Assembly: GCA_947305645.1 (NCBI GenBank)
Contig: CAMZEC010000003.1
Location: forward strand, 1-64,000
Direction of reading: 5' to 3'
Length of the DNA stretch: 64,000 nucleotides
Source of the DNA: an uncultured Bacteroidales bacterium
GTDB taxonomy: Bacteria > Bacteroidota > Bacteroidia > Bacteroidales > UBA932
Below, piece after piece: positions 29,260-38,247 of the stretch. Numbering within the stretch: position 1 is the first letter of the stretch; the number at the start of each line of letters is the position of its first letter. Under the pieces are notes generated by a model. The model was not told the DNA's origin, ran no database searches, and saw only the letters and a program-made list of their open reading frames with translations. A program made the translations under genes and the position numbers.

Positions 29260-30726
29260 TTATCCGAGGAAGGCGCCCTGCTCCAGCAGTTTGTGCCTGA
29301 CTTCCGTGGCGTCTATGCTGCGGGGAGTGCAGCTGCCGGCGGCTGCAAGTGCGGCGGTTATTCCGGCGGCGTGACCCATGGCCATGCACGGCGGCATTAC
29401 GCGTACGGCACCTGCGGCATCGGAGGTGGCGGAGATGGCGCGTCCGGCCACGATTAGGCCGTCGATGTCGAGCGGTATGAGACTGCGCAGCGGCAGGCCG
29501 TACCACTGTCCGTTTTCTATAGTTTTGTATTCCGTGGTATTGGCTCCGTTGCGGCCGTGGACGTCCACGCTGTTGGAGGCCACGAGTATGCTGTCGTCAG
29601 GCACTACGCCCTGAAGGAGGTCGTCTGCGGTAAGCAGGTACTCGCCCCGAACGTGGCGGGACTCGCGGATGCCGAGGGTGCAGGCGGAACTCTTGATAGT
29701 GGCGTTCTCGCATCCGGGCACGTACTTGTGGAAGAAGTTCATCATCTCCTGCACCTGCCGGCGGCCTTCGATTTCAGCTGCCGTCAGGCTCTCGGTGCTG
29801 GTGGCGTCCACATTGGCGATGCGGGTGCAGTTCACTGCCCACTCGTCTTCGCGCACGCCGCGGTAGATGTTCACGCTCTTGCGGTTGATGTCCCACTCGC
29901 CGGCGGCTTCAGCCTCCTCTACGCGCCAGTGGAGGGCACGGTAGCTGACCCCGTTGACCTTGCGGAATTCGTGCAGATGCGCCTCTACGTCCTTGATGAG
30001 CCTGGGCGTATCTACATTGTTGATGTGGAAGAAGAGGGTGGACGGCTGTACCTTGCCCAGTTCAGGGTTGCCGAAGGTGCAGGGGGCGCCGGCCTTTGCG
30101 GCCACGTCTCCGTCGCCGGTGGCATCTATTACGACTTTCGCTCCGATGCGGCCTATGCCCTCACGTCCGAGGACTCGTACGCCCTTTACGGCGTTATTCT
30201 TCACGACGGGCTCCACCAGGGTGCTGTGGAAGAGCACCTTAACGCCCGCTTCCGCGCACATCTGGTCGAGCACGAACTTCATTGTCTCCGCGTCGAAGGG
30301 GGTGAGGTGATCGTGTCCCTTGGTTATCCAGGCGCTGAAGGGGGTGCCTGCGCGTACCTGCGAAGGGTGGATGGCGCCTCCGAGGGCTACCATACGGTCC
30401 ACTATCTCCGCGAATATGCCGCGTATAACCATTATCTCGCCGGTAGTGTCGTAGCAGGTCATGAAAGGGGCGACGAGGCCTCTGGTGGCCATACCGCCGA
30501 GGCAGTTGCCCTGCTCCACTATGAGGGTGTCGGCTCCGCAACGGGCCGCGGCTATTGCAGCACATACGCCTGCAGGGCCGCCGCCTACTACAAGAACATC
30601 CGTTGACCCTAGGTCAATATCGTTTCCTTTGCTGGAACAAGATGAAGCCAGACTCCCCGTACCTCCCAGAAGCATGCTTCCGGCTACTGCTACCCCGCTG
30701 GTCTTCAGGAACTCACGTCTTTTCAT
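29260..30726 (-). CDS. FAD-dependent oxidoreductase with N-terminal Tat/lipoprotein-like signal
   Basis: MKRREFLKTSGVAVAGSMLLGGTGSLASSC; VLVVGGGPAGVCAAIAAARCGADTLIVEQ; VIDATGDGDVAAKAGAP; DGLIVAGRAISAT. Confidence 0.87.
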   Translation of the reverse strand: MKRREFLKTSGVAVAGSMLLGGTGSLASSCSSKGNDIDLGSTDVLVVGGGPAGVCAAIAAARCGADTLIVEQGNCLGGMATRGLVAPFMTCYDTTGEIMVIRGIFAEIVDRMVALGGAIHPSQVRAGTPFSAWITKGHDHLTPFDAETMKFVLDQMCAEAGVKVLFHSTLVEPVVKNNAVKGVRVLGREGIGRIGAKVVIDATGDGDVAAKAGAPCTFGNPELGKVQPSTLFFHINNVDTPRLIKDVEAHLHEFRKVNGVSYRALHWRVEEAEAAGEWDINRKSVNIYRGVREDEWAVNCTRIANVDATSTESLTAAEIEGRRQVQEMMNFFHKYVPGCENATIKSSACTLGIRESRHVRGEYLLTADDLLQGVVPDDSILVASNSVDVHGRNGANTTEYKTIENGQWYGLPLRSLIPLDIDGLIVAGRAISATSDAAGAVRVMPPCMAMGHAAGITAALAAAGSCTPRSIDATEVRHKLLEQGAFLG

Positions 30727-30836
30727 CGGTCACTAGTTTGTGTGTGCACGCGCGCTGCGCGTTTATTTTAGATGTCAAATATAATAAAAAATACGTTACG
30801 CAACGTTTCGGTTGTGTGTTTTTTCACTTTCGGTTC

Positions 30837-30933
30837 GCGCAAGGGTGCTCTCCCGCACACCGTTGAGCGAGAAAACGCCCCTTTTCTCGCGCAAGGGTAC
30901 ATCAGAATGGACCGTTGCGCGAAGAAAGGGGCG
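30837..30933. repeat. Copy 1 of long inverted repeat (perfect 50-bp core 30844-30893)
   Basis: ggtgctctcccgcacaccgttgagcgagaaaacgccccttttctcgcgca, identical to reverse complement of 34285-34334; internal hairpin gcgagaaaa-cgcccc-ttttctcgc. Confidence 0.93.
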
Positions 30934-30962
30934 AATCTAAGAGAATTCGGATATAAAAAGAC

Positions 30963-32615
30963 TTAGTATCTGTAGAACCCCTCGAGCTTATCTTCGGTGA
31001 CTCCGGGGCTCAGGCGGTAGAATGCGCATCCGTGGGCGGGGACGCTTACTTCCCAGCGCTCTTTCCAGCTTACCTTACCTACATCCTGCTGGCGCCAGAG
31101 GTCGCGGACGGTCTGCTCGCCGTAGAGACCGAGTTTGAAGGGATTGAATCCCATCGTACGCTCTTCCTCGGAGAGGTTGAAAAGGGCGACGGCAACGGTT
31201 CCGTCTTCCAGTGGCTTAATGTATGTTACGTGACCCTCGCCGGAGTTGAACCTGACACCTTGTGCGCCAAGCGGATCCTGGTTGATGTCCAGCACCTCGT
31301 TGTTGCAGAGGAGACTCAGCGTGAACGGGTCGAGAGCAGCCATGTCGCAGCCGAGCAGCATGGGCGAAGACAGTATGGACCAAAGGGTTATGTGTGTGTA
31401 CTGTTCCCAGGGATTGAGCTCGGTCCAGCGCATCTTGCGTCCCCAGCCCACCTTGCCGAGCACCAGCATGTCGGCATCCGGCCAGCGGCCCGGCTTGCGC
31501 CATCCGGCCCAGCTGTCCTGCCCCTCGAAGCCTATTGTGGACATGCTCTCCCAGTTGTCGCGGATGTCGCCCGTAGTGCGCCAGCAATCGACATATTTAT
31601 CAAGCGTGGGACCAAGTACGGTGCGTGAATGATTGGAGAGGCTGTAAACTATATCGCGTCCGGTGGCGTCGATGGCCTCGCGCATATCGCGTATCCACCA
31701 TACGTCGTTGGGGTTCCAGTCGTACTTCAGGTAATCCACGCCCCAGTCGGCCCACTGTTTGGCGTCGGCCTTGGCGAACGAGTACTTGCCGAAGCTGCGT
31801 AGGGTGTCCCTTTTTATCTTTTCGCGGTCGGTCTTCTCGAATTCATCTACGAGGCCTTTTTCTACCCACCAGTAAATTCCGTCCGGGCTGTCGCAGGAGG
31901 TGCCGATGTGGCCGGCGTACGTGGTAATCCAAGGGCCGGAGTAGATGCCGAACTTGAGGCCGCGGGCGTGCAAGGAGTCGCCGAGCGCCTTCATGTCGGT
32001 GAATTTCTTGTTCGGCTGTATACCGTTGTACTTGCCTCCTCGAAGGCCCTGCCAGCCGTCGTCGATGTTAACGTAGCACCAGCCGTAGTCGGCAAGGCCC
32101 TTCTCGTCCATCGCGCGCCCGGCCTCCAACACTATGTCCTGGCTGATGGTGTTGCCCCATACGTTCCAGGAGTTCCATCCCAGCGGCGGTGTGAGGGCGA
32201 TGCGGTCGCCTATGACTATACGCAGTTCGCGGGTGTCGGAGCCGAGGGCGTTGGTGGCGGTAATCTTCACCTTGTAAGTGCCCTTGCGCGCCTTTGCACG
32301 GCCTTTGATGATACCCTTTTCCTTGTCCAGCTTGAGGCCGCGCGGCAGGCCCTTGGCGCTGAAGGTCATGGGGCGCACGCCGGTTGTGGGGATGCGGAAC
32401 AGGAACGGTGCTTTACGATGCGCTCCGTAGATTCGCGGTCCGTTGATACGCGGAGTGTCGGGGGCGGGCGGAGTAAGGATGTACTCGCTGTAATCCGGTG
32501 CAGAGATGGCTGCAGCGTCACGGACAATCTGGTCCCGGGCCTCGGTAGCGGTCTGGGCGGATACGGCGGCCGACAGCAAAAGGACGGCGGCGGCAAGAAT
32601 GGTTTTTCGTGTCAT
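30963..32615 (-). CDS. Alpha-galactosidase (GH27) with N-terminal Ig-like domain
   Basis: TPPLGWNSWNVWGNTIS, YVNIDDGWQG, DYLKYDWNPND, Ig-like FSAKGLPRGLKLDKEKGIIKGRAKARKGTYKVKITATNALGSDT. Confidence 0.9.
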   Translation of the reverse strand: MTRKTILAAAVLLLSAAVSAQTATEARDQIVRDAAAISAPDYSEYILTPPAPDTPRINGPRIYGAHRKAPFLFRIPTTGVRPMTFSAKGLPRGLKLDKEKGIIKGRAKARKGTYKVKITATNALGSDTRELRIVIGDRIALTPPLGWNSWNVWGNTISQDIVLEAGRAMDEKGLADYGWCYVNIDDGWQGLRGGKYNGIQPNKKFTDMKALGDSLHARGLKFGIYSGPWITTYAGHIGTSCDSPDGIYWWVEKGLVDEFEKTDREKIKRDTLRSFGKYSFAKADAKQWADWGVDYLKYDWNPNDVWWIRDMREAIDATGRDIVYSLSNHSRTVLGPTLDKYVDCWRTTGDIRDNWESMSTIGFEGQDSWAGWRKPGRWPDADMLVLGKVGWGRKMRWTELNPWEQYTHITLWSILSSPMLLGCDMAALDPFTLSLLCNNEVLDINQDPLGAQGVRFNSGEGHVTYIKPLEDGTVAVALFNLSEEERTMGFNPFKLGLYGEQTVRDLWRQQDVGKVSWKERWEVSVPAHGCAFYRLSPGVTEDKLEGFYRY

Positions 32616-34213
32616 AATTCAGGATAATTGATGTTCAGTTCGAAATTGGGATTGCCGCTGGGCACGGGGGCGTGCGAGGCTTCGGCCGCCTCCCACATGC
32701 GTGCGACTATTTCCGGGTGCTCCGCGGCGAGGTTGGTGGTTTCTCCGGGATCGTCCGTCAGATTATAGAGTTCCATGACGGGAGCACCGCCTTTGACGTT
32801 CTGTACCAGGCCTTTCCATGGTCCCATGCGTACTGCGACAAGCCCCTTGCCGCCGGGGAACTCCCAATAGAGGAAGTCGTGCTCCGGCTGCCTGCCGCCC
32901 TTCAGCGACGGGACGAAGGAGATGCCGTCGTTCGCAGGCGCCACCGTCCCTGCAAGCTCGGCGAAAGTGGGCATGAGGTCAGTGAACAAGCCCACGTAGC
33001 CGCAGGTGTCCGGTTTGACGTGCCCCGGCCAGCTGACCACGAAAGGCATGCGTATGCCGCCTTCGTGCAGCGAACGTTTGCCCCAGCCCTTGCCGCACTT
33101 GAACGGTCCGCCGCTGCGGAAATACTCTATCGGCGAGTTTGAATTGCAAGCGGGGCCGTTGTCGGAGGTGATGATTATCAGCGTATTGTCGTAGATGCCG
33201 AGCTCCTTCAGCTTCGCGACCAGACGCCCCAGCTGGGTGTCGATATGGGTAATCATTGCGGCGTAGGCCGAATGGGGATACAGCACAGGGTAGTACCAGC
33301 CGCCGTCGGTGATGGGCGTCTTCTCTTCCTGAAGCTTGTTGACGTAGTACATCACTTCTTCTTCCGGCGCCTGAACGGTGCTGTGCGGCACGGTGGTGGT
33401 CCACATGAGCATAAAAGGACTGCCGGCGTTCTCCGTTACCCAATTCTCGATCTTTTCGTACATCAGGTCGCAGGAGTAGTGCTGCTGGTTGAATTTGTCG
33501 TAACTGCGGATGTCGTAGGGGTCGGCGCCCGGGTCGAGCCGGCGGCCGATGGGCATGAACTCGTTGCCGGTGAGCACCTTGGTATCGTTCTCCCAGAGGT
33601 AGTCGGGGTAGTATGAATGGGCCAGCATCTGGCAGTAGAAGCCGTAGAAGTAGTCGAAGCCCATATCGTTCGGCGTGGAGCCGGAACCCGGTCCGCCGAG
33701 CCCCCATTTGCCTACCATGGCGGTGCGGTAACCGGCGGCCTGCATCATGGAGGCGATGGTGGGCGTGCCCGGAGCCATCGGCCACTGGCCTTCGAACGAC
33801 GGGTCTTCCTTCATGCGCTCGAAGAACCAGTCGGAGTTGTTGGGCTCCAGGCCATCGGGACGAGGCACCCTCTCGTCGTTGGATCGAATCTGACTGTGGC
33901 CGCTGTGCTGCCCCGTCATGATGCTGCAGCGGGAGGGAGCCGACAGCGGGCAGGCGGTGTACATATCGGTGAAAACGATACCCTGTGCTGCCAGGGCGTC
34001 GATATTAGGAGTTTCTATGAGCTCCTGCCCATAGCATCCGAGGTCTCCGTATCCGAGGTCGTCGAACATCAGGAATATTATATTCGGGCGCTCGGGGGCC
34101 TTGTTGCTGCAGCCGGAAAGGGCGGCGAGGGCCGAAAGTGCTGCCACTGACGGAATAACTGCAGCCGCGACGGACGGCAGATGAGGTTGGGACGGATTTC
34201 TGAGGGATGCCAT
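32612..34213 (-). CDS. Sulfatase (arylsulfatase family), serine-type active site
   Basis: NIIFLMFDDLGYGDLGCYG; CPLSAPSRCSIMTGQHSGH with SxPSR motif; start reassigned from 34333 to 34213 because ATG follows a TATATTTG box. Confidence 0.9.
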   Translation of the reverse strand: MASLRNPSQPHLPSVAAAVIPSVAALSALAALSGCSNKAPERPNIIFLMFDDLGYGDLGCYGQELIETPNIDALAAQGIVFTDMYTACPLSAPSRCSIMTGQHSGHSQIRSNDERVPRPDGLEPNNSDWFFERMKEDPSFEGQWPMAPGTPTIASMMQAAGYRTAMVGKWGLGGPGSGSTPNDMGFDYFYGFYCQMLAHSYYPDYLWENDTKVLTGNEFMPIGRRLDPGADPYDIRSYDKFNQQHYSCDLMYEKIENWVTENAGSPFMLMWTTTVPHSTVQAPEEEVMYYVNKLQEEKTPITDGGWYYPVLYPHSAYAAMITHIDTQLGRLVAKLKELGIYDNTLIIITSDNGPACNSNSPIEYFRSGGPFKCGKGWGKRSLHEGGIRMPFVVSWPGHVKPDTCGYVGLFTDLMPTFAELAGTVAPANDGISFVPSLKGGRQPEHDFLYWEFPGGKGLVAVRMGPWKGLVQNVKGGAPVMELYNLTDDPGETTNLAAEHPEIVARMWEAAEASHAPVPSGNPNFELNINYPEL

Positions 34214-34217
34214 ATCG

Positions 34218-34225
34218 CAAATATA
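34218..34225 (-). promoter_or_regulatory. TATATTTG -7 box, 4 nt before sulfatase ATG
   Basis: Reverse complement of caaatata. Confidence 0.5.
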
Positions 34226-34244
34226 GTAATTATGGCGGATATTT

Positions 34245-34342
34245 GCACCTCCCCTTCGCGCAACGGTGCGTTTTGAAGCACCTATGCGCGAGAAAAGGGG
34301 CGTTTTCTCGCTCAACGGTGTGCGGGAGAGCACCGTTGAGCG
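34245..34342. repeat. Copy 2 of long inverted repeat (perfect 50-bp core 34285-34334)
   Basis: Reverse-complement identity to 30844-30893, with weaker similarity extending outward (accgttgcgcgaag). Confidence 0.93.
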
Positions 34343-34420
34343 TTGTACAAACGAAAAAAAATAGTTGCATAAAAGAAAATTTTTAGTTTACTTTGCAGCG
34401 AATAGTTATTAAAAGTTAGT

Positions 34421-36256
34421 ATGCGAGCAGTTGAATTATCCATCAAATTCATAGCCATGGTGCTTGCTGTGGCCGGTATCATGGCTTGCTCGCAGGAACT
34501 GTCAAGGACAATCACGTTCCCGCATTATGCCGTACGCAATGTTGACAATCAGGAGATTACGTATATAGAAAAGACGGATACCGCAACCGTGGTAAGCATG
34601 AAATCCTTCTTTATCCCCGGCTGGTGGATAAGGATTGACCCCGGTATTCACCTTCTGGCGGACGGGAAGAAGTACCCCCTCATTGGAACGGAGAGCATCA
34701 CGCCCGGCAAGAAATTCATAATGCCAAAGAAAGGCGAGCCCAACGAAGGAATAGCAGAATACAAACTCTTCTTCTCGCCCCTTCCGTATGACGCTGAGGA
34801 GTGCAGCCTCATAGAAGGCAACGCCAGGAGCTCCTTCAACTTCCTGCACATAGACCTCACAGGCAAACCCGCTAAACCGTCGAAGGCCCCTAAAATCAGG
34901 ACGAAAACCCTTCCGGCACCCTCTTTCGACTCGGGAATGGCCAGGGTGGAATTCGTGCTCGGGTGCAGCCTCAGGGGCCTGCCAAAGATGGACGCCACCT
35001 TGTACTGCCAATCACTTTTCCCTTTAGAAGTGGAAGAGTATTCTGCCAAGTTTGACGACACCGGTACAGCGGTTTTTGAGTTCTGGCTCAACGGTACAGG
35101 GGAATGCCACGTTTGGATAGATGAGGACAATGCGCGTGCAAGCTTCTTCGTAGAACCGGGCGGTACGGTGAAAGTGATTCTGGACGGATCTTCAAGGAAT
35201 AAGACGATTGAAAGGTTCGGATTGGACGAAAGTGCCCCGTCCAGGCCGGTCTTCAGCGGCTCATATTCAGACCTTAACAATTTCATCTCAAGCGATTCCG
35301 ATTCAAAATACTCCTTCAATTTATATGACGTCATTTTTTCCTCCGGCGCCAATAGCGGAGAAGATTTTTTTATGGCGGTGAAAGATTCTTGCGAGAGAAA
35401 GATGGAAGCAGTTGACGCGGACGCCTCTATTCCACCAATTGGCCGAGCCTTCTACAAGTCTGCCATAATAGCGGAAGCGTTTAACGCCATCCAGGCAGCA
35501 CTGTACATCTTGGAAACCCAAGGAAAGGAATCATTGACCATCCCCGTGGAAGCATATAAATGGCTGAGCGGGTTCGAGTTGGATTCTCCAGACAGGGCAT
35601 TCAGCGGACATGTTTACGCAAACCTGGCCGACCCTTCCGTGCTGGCTTATTCCTGCCCCAAGGGAGAAGGCTACCTCGCGGAAATAAAGTACGCCCTGCC
35701 ATTGATAGCAAAGGTGCGCTCCGGCGAGAGCCTTACGGAAGAAGAGCTTGCGAAGGCGAAATCTTTTAAAACCCCTTTGTTCGCAAAAGGCATCTTCAAA
35801 GCCATGGAGGACTATGCCGGAGCAATGCAGCAATTACCGGATAACGTATCTTCGTTCCCCGACCTTCCTCCGGAGCATATTCTCGACACTATACTCGAAC
35901 GCTATAAAGGGAAGACGGTGCTTGTTACCGTGTGGGAAACGGGCTATCCATTCAGCACACAGGCAATCAAGGCAATAGAATCACACAAGAGTACACGTTA
36001 TAAAGATGTGACTTTCGTGTACATAACCGGCACGGTGTCGCCCCGCGTCAAATGGCTCGCGATGATACCGGAAATCAAAGGAGAGCATTACTACCTGAAC
36101 GACGGGCAGATGGAATCAGTACTTAATGAATTCGGACCGAACAATTTCCACGCCTACATGGTAGTCGCGCCGGACGGCAGCAGGGTATATACACGCGTCG
36201 GTTGGAACGACAAGGTCCGGGACAAATTGGAGAATACACTTAAAAAATACAAATGA
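34421..36256 (+). CDS. Lipoprotein with C-terminal thioredoxin/TlpA-like fold, no CxxC
   Basis: Signal/lipobox GIMACSQ; C-terminal YKGKTVLVTVWETGYPFSTQAIKAIESHK...VAPDGSRVYTRVGW. Confidence 0.65.
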   Translation: MRAVELSIKFIAMVLAVAGIMACSQELSRTITFPHYAVRNVDNQEITYIEKTDTATVVSMKSFFIPGWWIRIDPGIHLLADGKKYPLIGTESITPGKKFIMPKKGEPNEGIAEYKLFFSPLPYDAEECSLIEGNARSSFNFLHIDLTGKPAKPSKAPKIRTKTLPAPSFDSGMARVEFVLGCSLRGLPKMDATLYCQSLFPLEVEEYSAKFDDTGTAVFEFWLNGTGECHVWIDEDNARASFFVEPGGTVKVILDGSSRNKTIERFGLDESAPSRPVFSGSYSDLNNFISSDSDSKYSFNLYDVIFSSGANSGEDFFMAVKDSCERKMEAVDADASIPPIGRAFYKSAIIAEAFNAIQAALYILETQGKESLTIPVEAYKWLSGFELDSPDRAFSGHVYANLADPSVLAYSCPKGEGYLAEIKYALPLIAKVRSGESLTEEELAKAKSFKTPLFAKGIFKAMEDYAGAMQQLPDNVSSFPDLPPEHILDTILERYKGKTVLVTVWETGYPFSTQAIKAIESHKSTRYKDVTFVYITGTVSPRVKWLAMIPEIKGEHYYLNDGQMESVLNEFGPNNFHAYMVVAPDGSRVYTRVGWNDKVRDKLENTLKKYK

Positions 36257-36257
36257 T

Positions 36258-36635
36258 ATGCGCAAACTCACCAAGAAAGAAGAGCAGATAATGGAACTCT
36301 ACTGGAGCCGGGGACCCATGTTCATCCATGAGCTCCAGGCCCTCTACGATGAGCCCCGGCCCCACTTCAACACCCTCTCCACGCAAGTGCGCACCTTGGA
36401 GAAAGACGGCTTCATCGGCCACCGCCCCTTCGGCGGCACCTTCCAGTACTTCGCAGCAATCAGCCGGGAAGAATACGGCAAGGGGGGCATCTTCGGAATC
36501 GTAAAGGATTATCTGGGAGGCTCTTACCGTGACGTGGTCTCCGCCTTCGTGCGCTATGAACACCTGTCGCTCGACGAGCTCAAGGCCCTTGTGGCACAGA
36601 TAGAAGCATCAGAAGAACCGGAGAAATCCAGATAA
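36258..36635 (+). CDS. BlaI/MecI family transcriptional regulator
   Basis: LTKKEEQIMELYWSRGPMFIHELQALYDEPRPHFNTLSTQVRTLEKDGFIGHRPFGGTFQY. Confidence 0.9.
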   Translation: MRKLTKKEEQIMELYWSRGPMFIHELQALYDEPRPHFNTLSTQVRTLEKDGFIGHRPFGGTFQYFAAISREEYGKGGIFGIVKDYLGGSYRDVVSAFVRYEHLSLDELKALVAQIEASEEPEKSR

Positions 36636-36638
36636 TCC

Positions 36639-38237
36639 ATGCAACAATTCCTGTTTTATTCCGTCAAAGTGGCGGCGGTGCTGGCGGTGTTCTATATGTT
36701 CTACCGACTGCTGCTCAGCCGCGAGTCGCTACACCGTCTCAACCGCGTTGTGCTGTTGGCAATAGCGGTGCTGTCGTTTGTGCTGCCGGCTGGGTTCGTC
36801 ACCATGCACAAAACCGTCACCGTGGCTCCGGAGACCACCAATCAGGTGCTAACAGCAGTCGACATAATGGAAGCGGCCGTCGGATACAGCACAGCGGAAG
36901 TGGCGGCAGGAGCCCCCGCCACCATCGACACCGCTCCCGCAAACTGGCGCCGTATCCTTCTGACGGCGGCCCTTGCGCTGTATCTTTCAGGTGCGGCGTT
37001 CGTGATCTGGAAGCTGCTGGCATCGCTGTTCGGCATCCGCCGGGTCATCCGCAACGGCCGCAGGATCCCGCAGGACGACGGCACCACGGTAATCGTCACC
37101 GACGATGGGGCCACCCCCAGCAGCTGGATGCACTACATCTTCCTGTCCCCGGAAGACGCCGGGTCGCCCGAACCCTCGATCATCCGCCACGAGCGTGCCC
37201 ACATTGCCCTCCGCCACTCCTGGGACCTGCTGCTGGTGGACATTGTGAAGGCCGTCCAATGGTTCAACCCTGCCATCTGGATGCTGCGGCGCGACCTCTC
37301 CGTGGTGCATGAGTATGAGGCCGACAAGGCGGTGCTCGACGCGGGTGCCGACGCGCGCGCCTACCAGTTGCTGCTGGTACGCAAGGCTATGACGGAGTCC
37401 GGCTACACCCTTGCCAACGGCTTCTCCTTCAGCACCTTGAGGGGCCGTATCCGGATGATGCAGAATCGCCCTTCCGGAGCACGCGGCGCCTGGAAGCTGC
37501 TGGTTTTCCTGCCGCTTACCGCAGCCACGCTGGTGCTCACGGCGCACACCAGGACAATCTACGAGTCCTCCGATTCCGTCGGCAGCGCAGACGCGGGCGA
37601 CGTCGTGGTGGTCTCCTACCGTTCCGACGGCAGCTGCTCGGTGGCCGGAATAGTTACCGCAGCGGACACTAAAGAGCCGCTGGAAGGCGCAGCGGTGCTG
37701 GTTGAAGGCACGAACATCGGAGTTTTGACCGATTCCCAGGGCCGTTTCGAACTCGCCGCTACCGAGGGCGCACAGCAAATCGGCATCTCTCATCTCGGAT
37801 ATACCACCCGCACTTTGGACGTGAATGCCCGGCACGGCACGCAACTCTTCTATCTGAAACTCGAGCTCCAGCCGGAGGCCCTGATGCTGGACGAGGCGGT
37901 AGTGCAGAATGATACTTATAAGCCCCGTGCGAAGTATGGGAGTATAAATGAATTTCAAGAGTTATGGGACAAAGGCGGCATCTGGCAATCTGACACACTG
38001 AATATAGCAAGGCTCGTATCCGAAGGGGCGGTGTTCGCAATATCCGACGGATACAAATACGTTCGCAAGCGCGCGACTGGCGAACGTTTGTTCGTAAGCG
38101 AGCCGGTTCCAGTAGAAGAATTCAGCCGTCTGCTCTCCATGAAACGCCACCCGGTCCTTGTTAGCGACGAAGGCAACGGCATCCGTCGCTATACACTATT
38201 CAAAAATATACTTCCGACAGCCGTTGTAGAAAGATAA
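36639..38237 (+). CDS. BlaR1-type M56 family metallopeptidase with C-terminal CarboxypepD_reg-like domain
   Basis: N-terminal TM segments, IIRHERAHIALRHSWDLLLVDIVKAVQWFNPAIWMLRRDLSVVHEYEADKAVL; VAGIVTAADTKEPLEGAAVLVEGTNIGVLTDSQGRFEL. Confidence 0.88.
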   Translation: MQQFLFYSVKVAAVLAVFYMFYRLLLSRESLHRLNRVVLLAIAVLSFVLPAGFVTMHKTVTVAPETTNQVLTAVDIMEAAVGYSTAEVAAGAPATIDTAPANWRRILLTAALALYLSGAAFVIWKLLASLFGIRRVIRNGRRIPQDDGTTVIVTDDGATPSSWMHYIFLSPEDAGSPEPSIIRHERAHIALRHSWDLLLVDIVKAVQWFNPAIWMLRRDLSVVHEYEADKAVLDAGADARAYQLLLVRKAMTESGYTLANGFSFSTLRGRIRMMQNRPSGARGAWKLLVFLPLTAATLVLTAHTRTIYESSDSVGSADAGDVVVVSYRSDGSCSVAGIVTAADTKEPLEGAAVLVEGTNIGVLTDSQGRFELAATEGAQQIGISHLGYTTRTLDVNARHGTQLFYLKLELQPEALMLDEAVVQNDTYKPRAKYGSINEFQELWDKGGIWQSDTLNIARLVSEGAVFAISDGYKYVRKRATGERLFVSEPVPVEEFSRLLSMKRHPVLVSDEGNGIRRYTLFKNILPTAVVER

Positions 38238-38247
38238 ACTCCTGATT

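Noticed and set aside
30844-30933. Possible CRISPR-like short repeats (cgcaaSggt / accgttgcgcg units)
   Set aside because: Units are few, palindromic and without regular spacers; better explained as hairpin-rich inverted repeats.
34214-34333. Extended N-terminus of the sulfatase ORF (MLSRTPLSEKTPLFSRIGASKRTV...)
   Set aside because: Encoded by the inverted repeat and promoter region; the ATG at 34213 follows a TATATTTG box and a signal-like sequence starts there.
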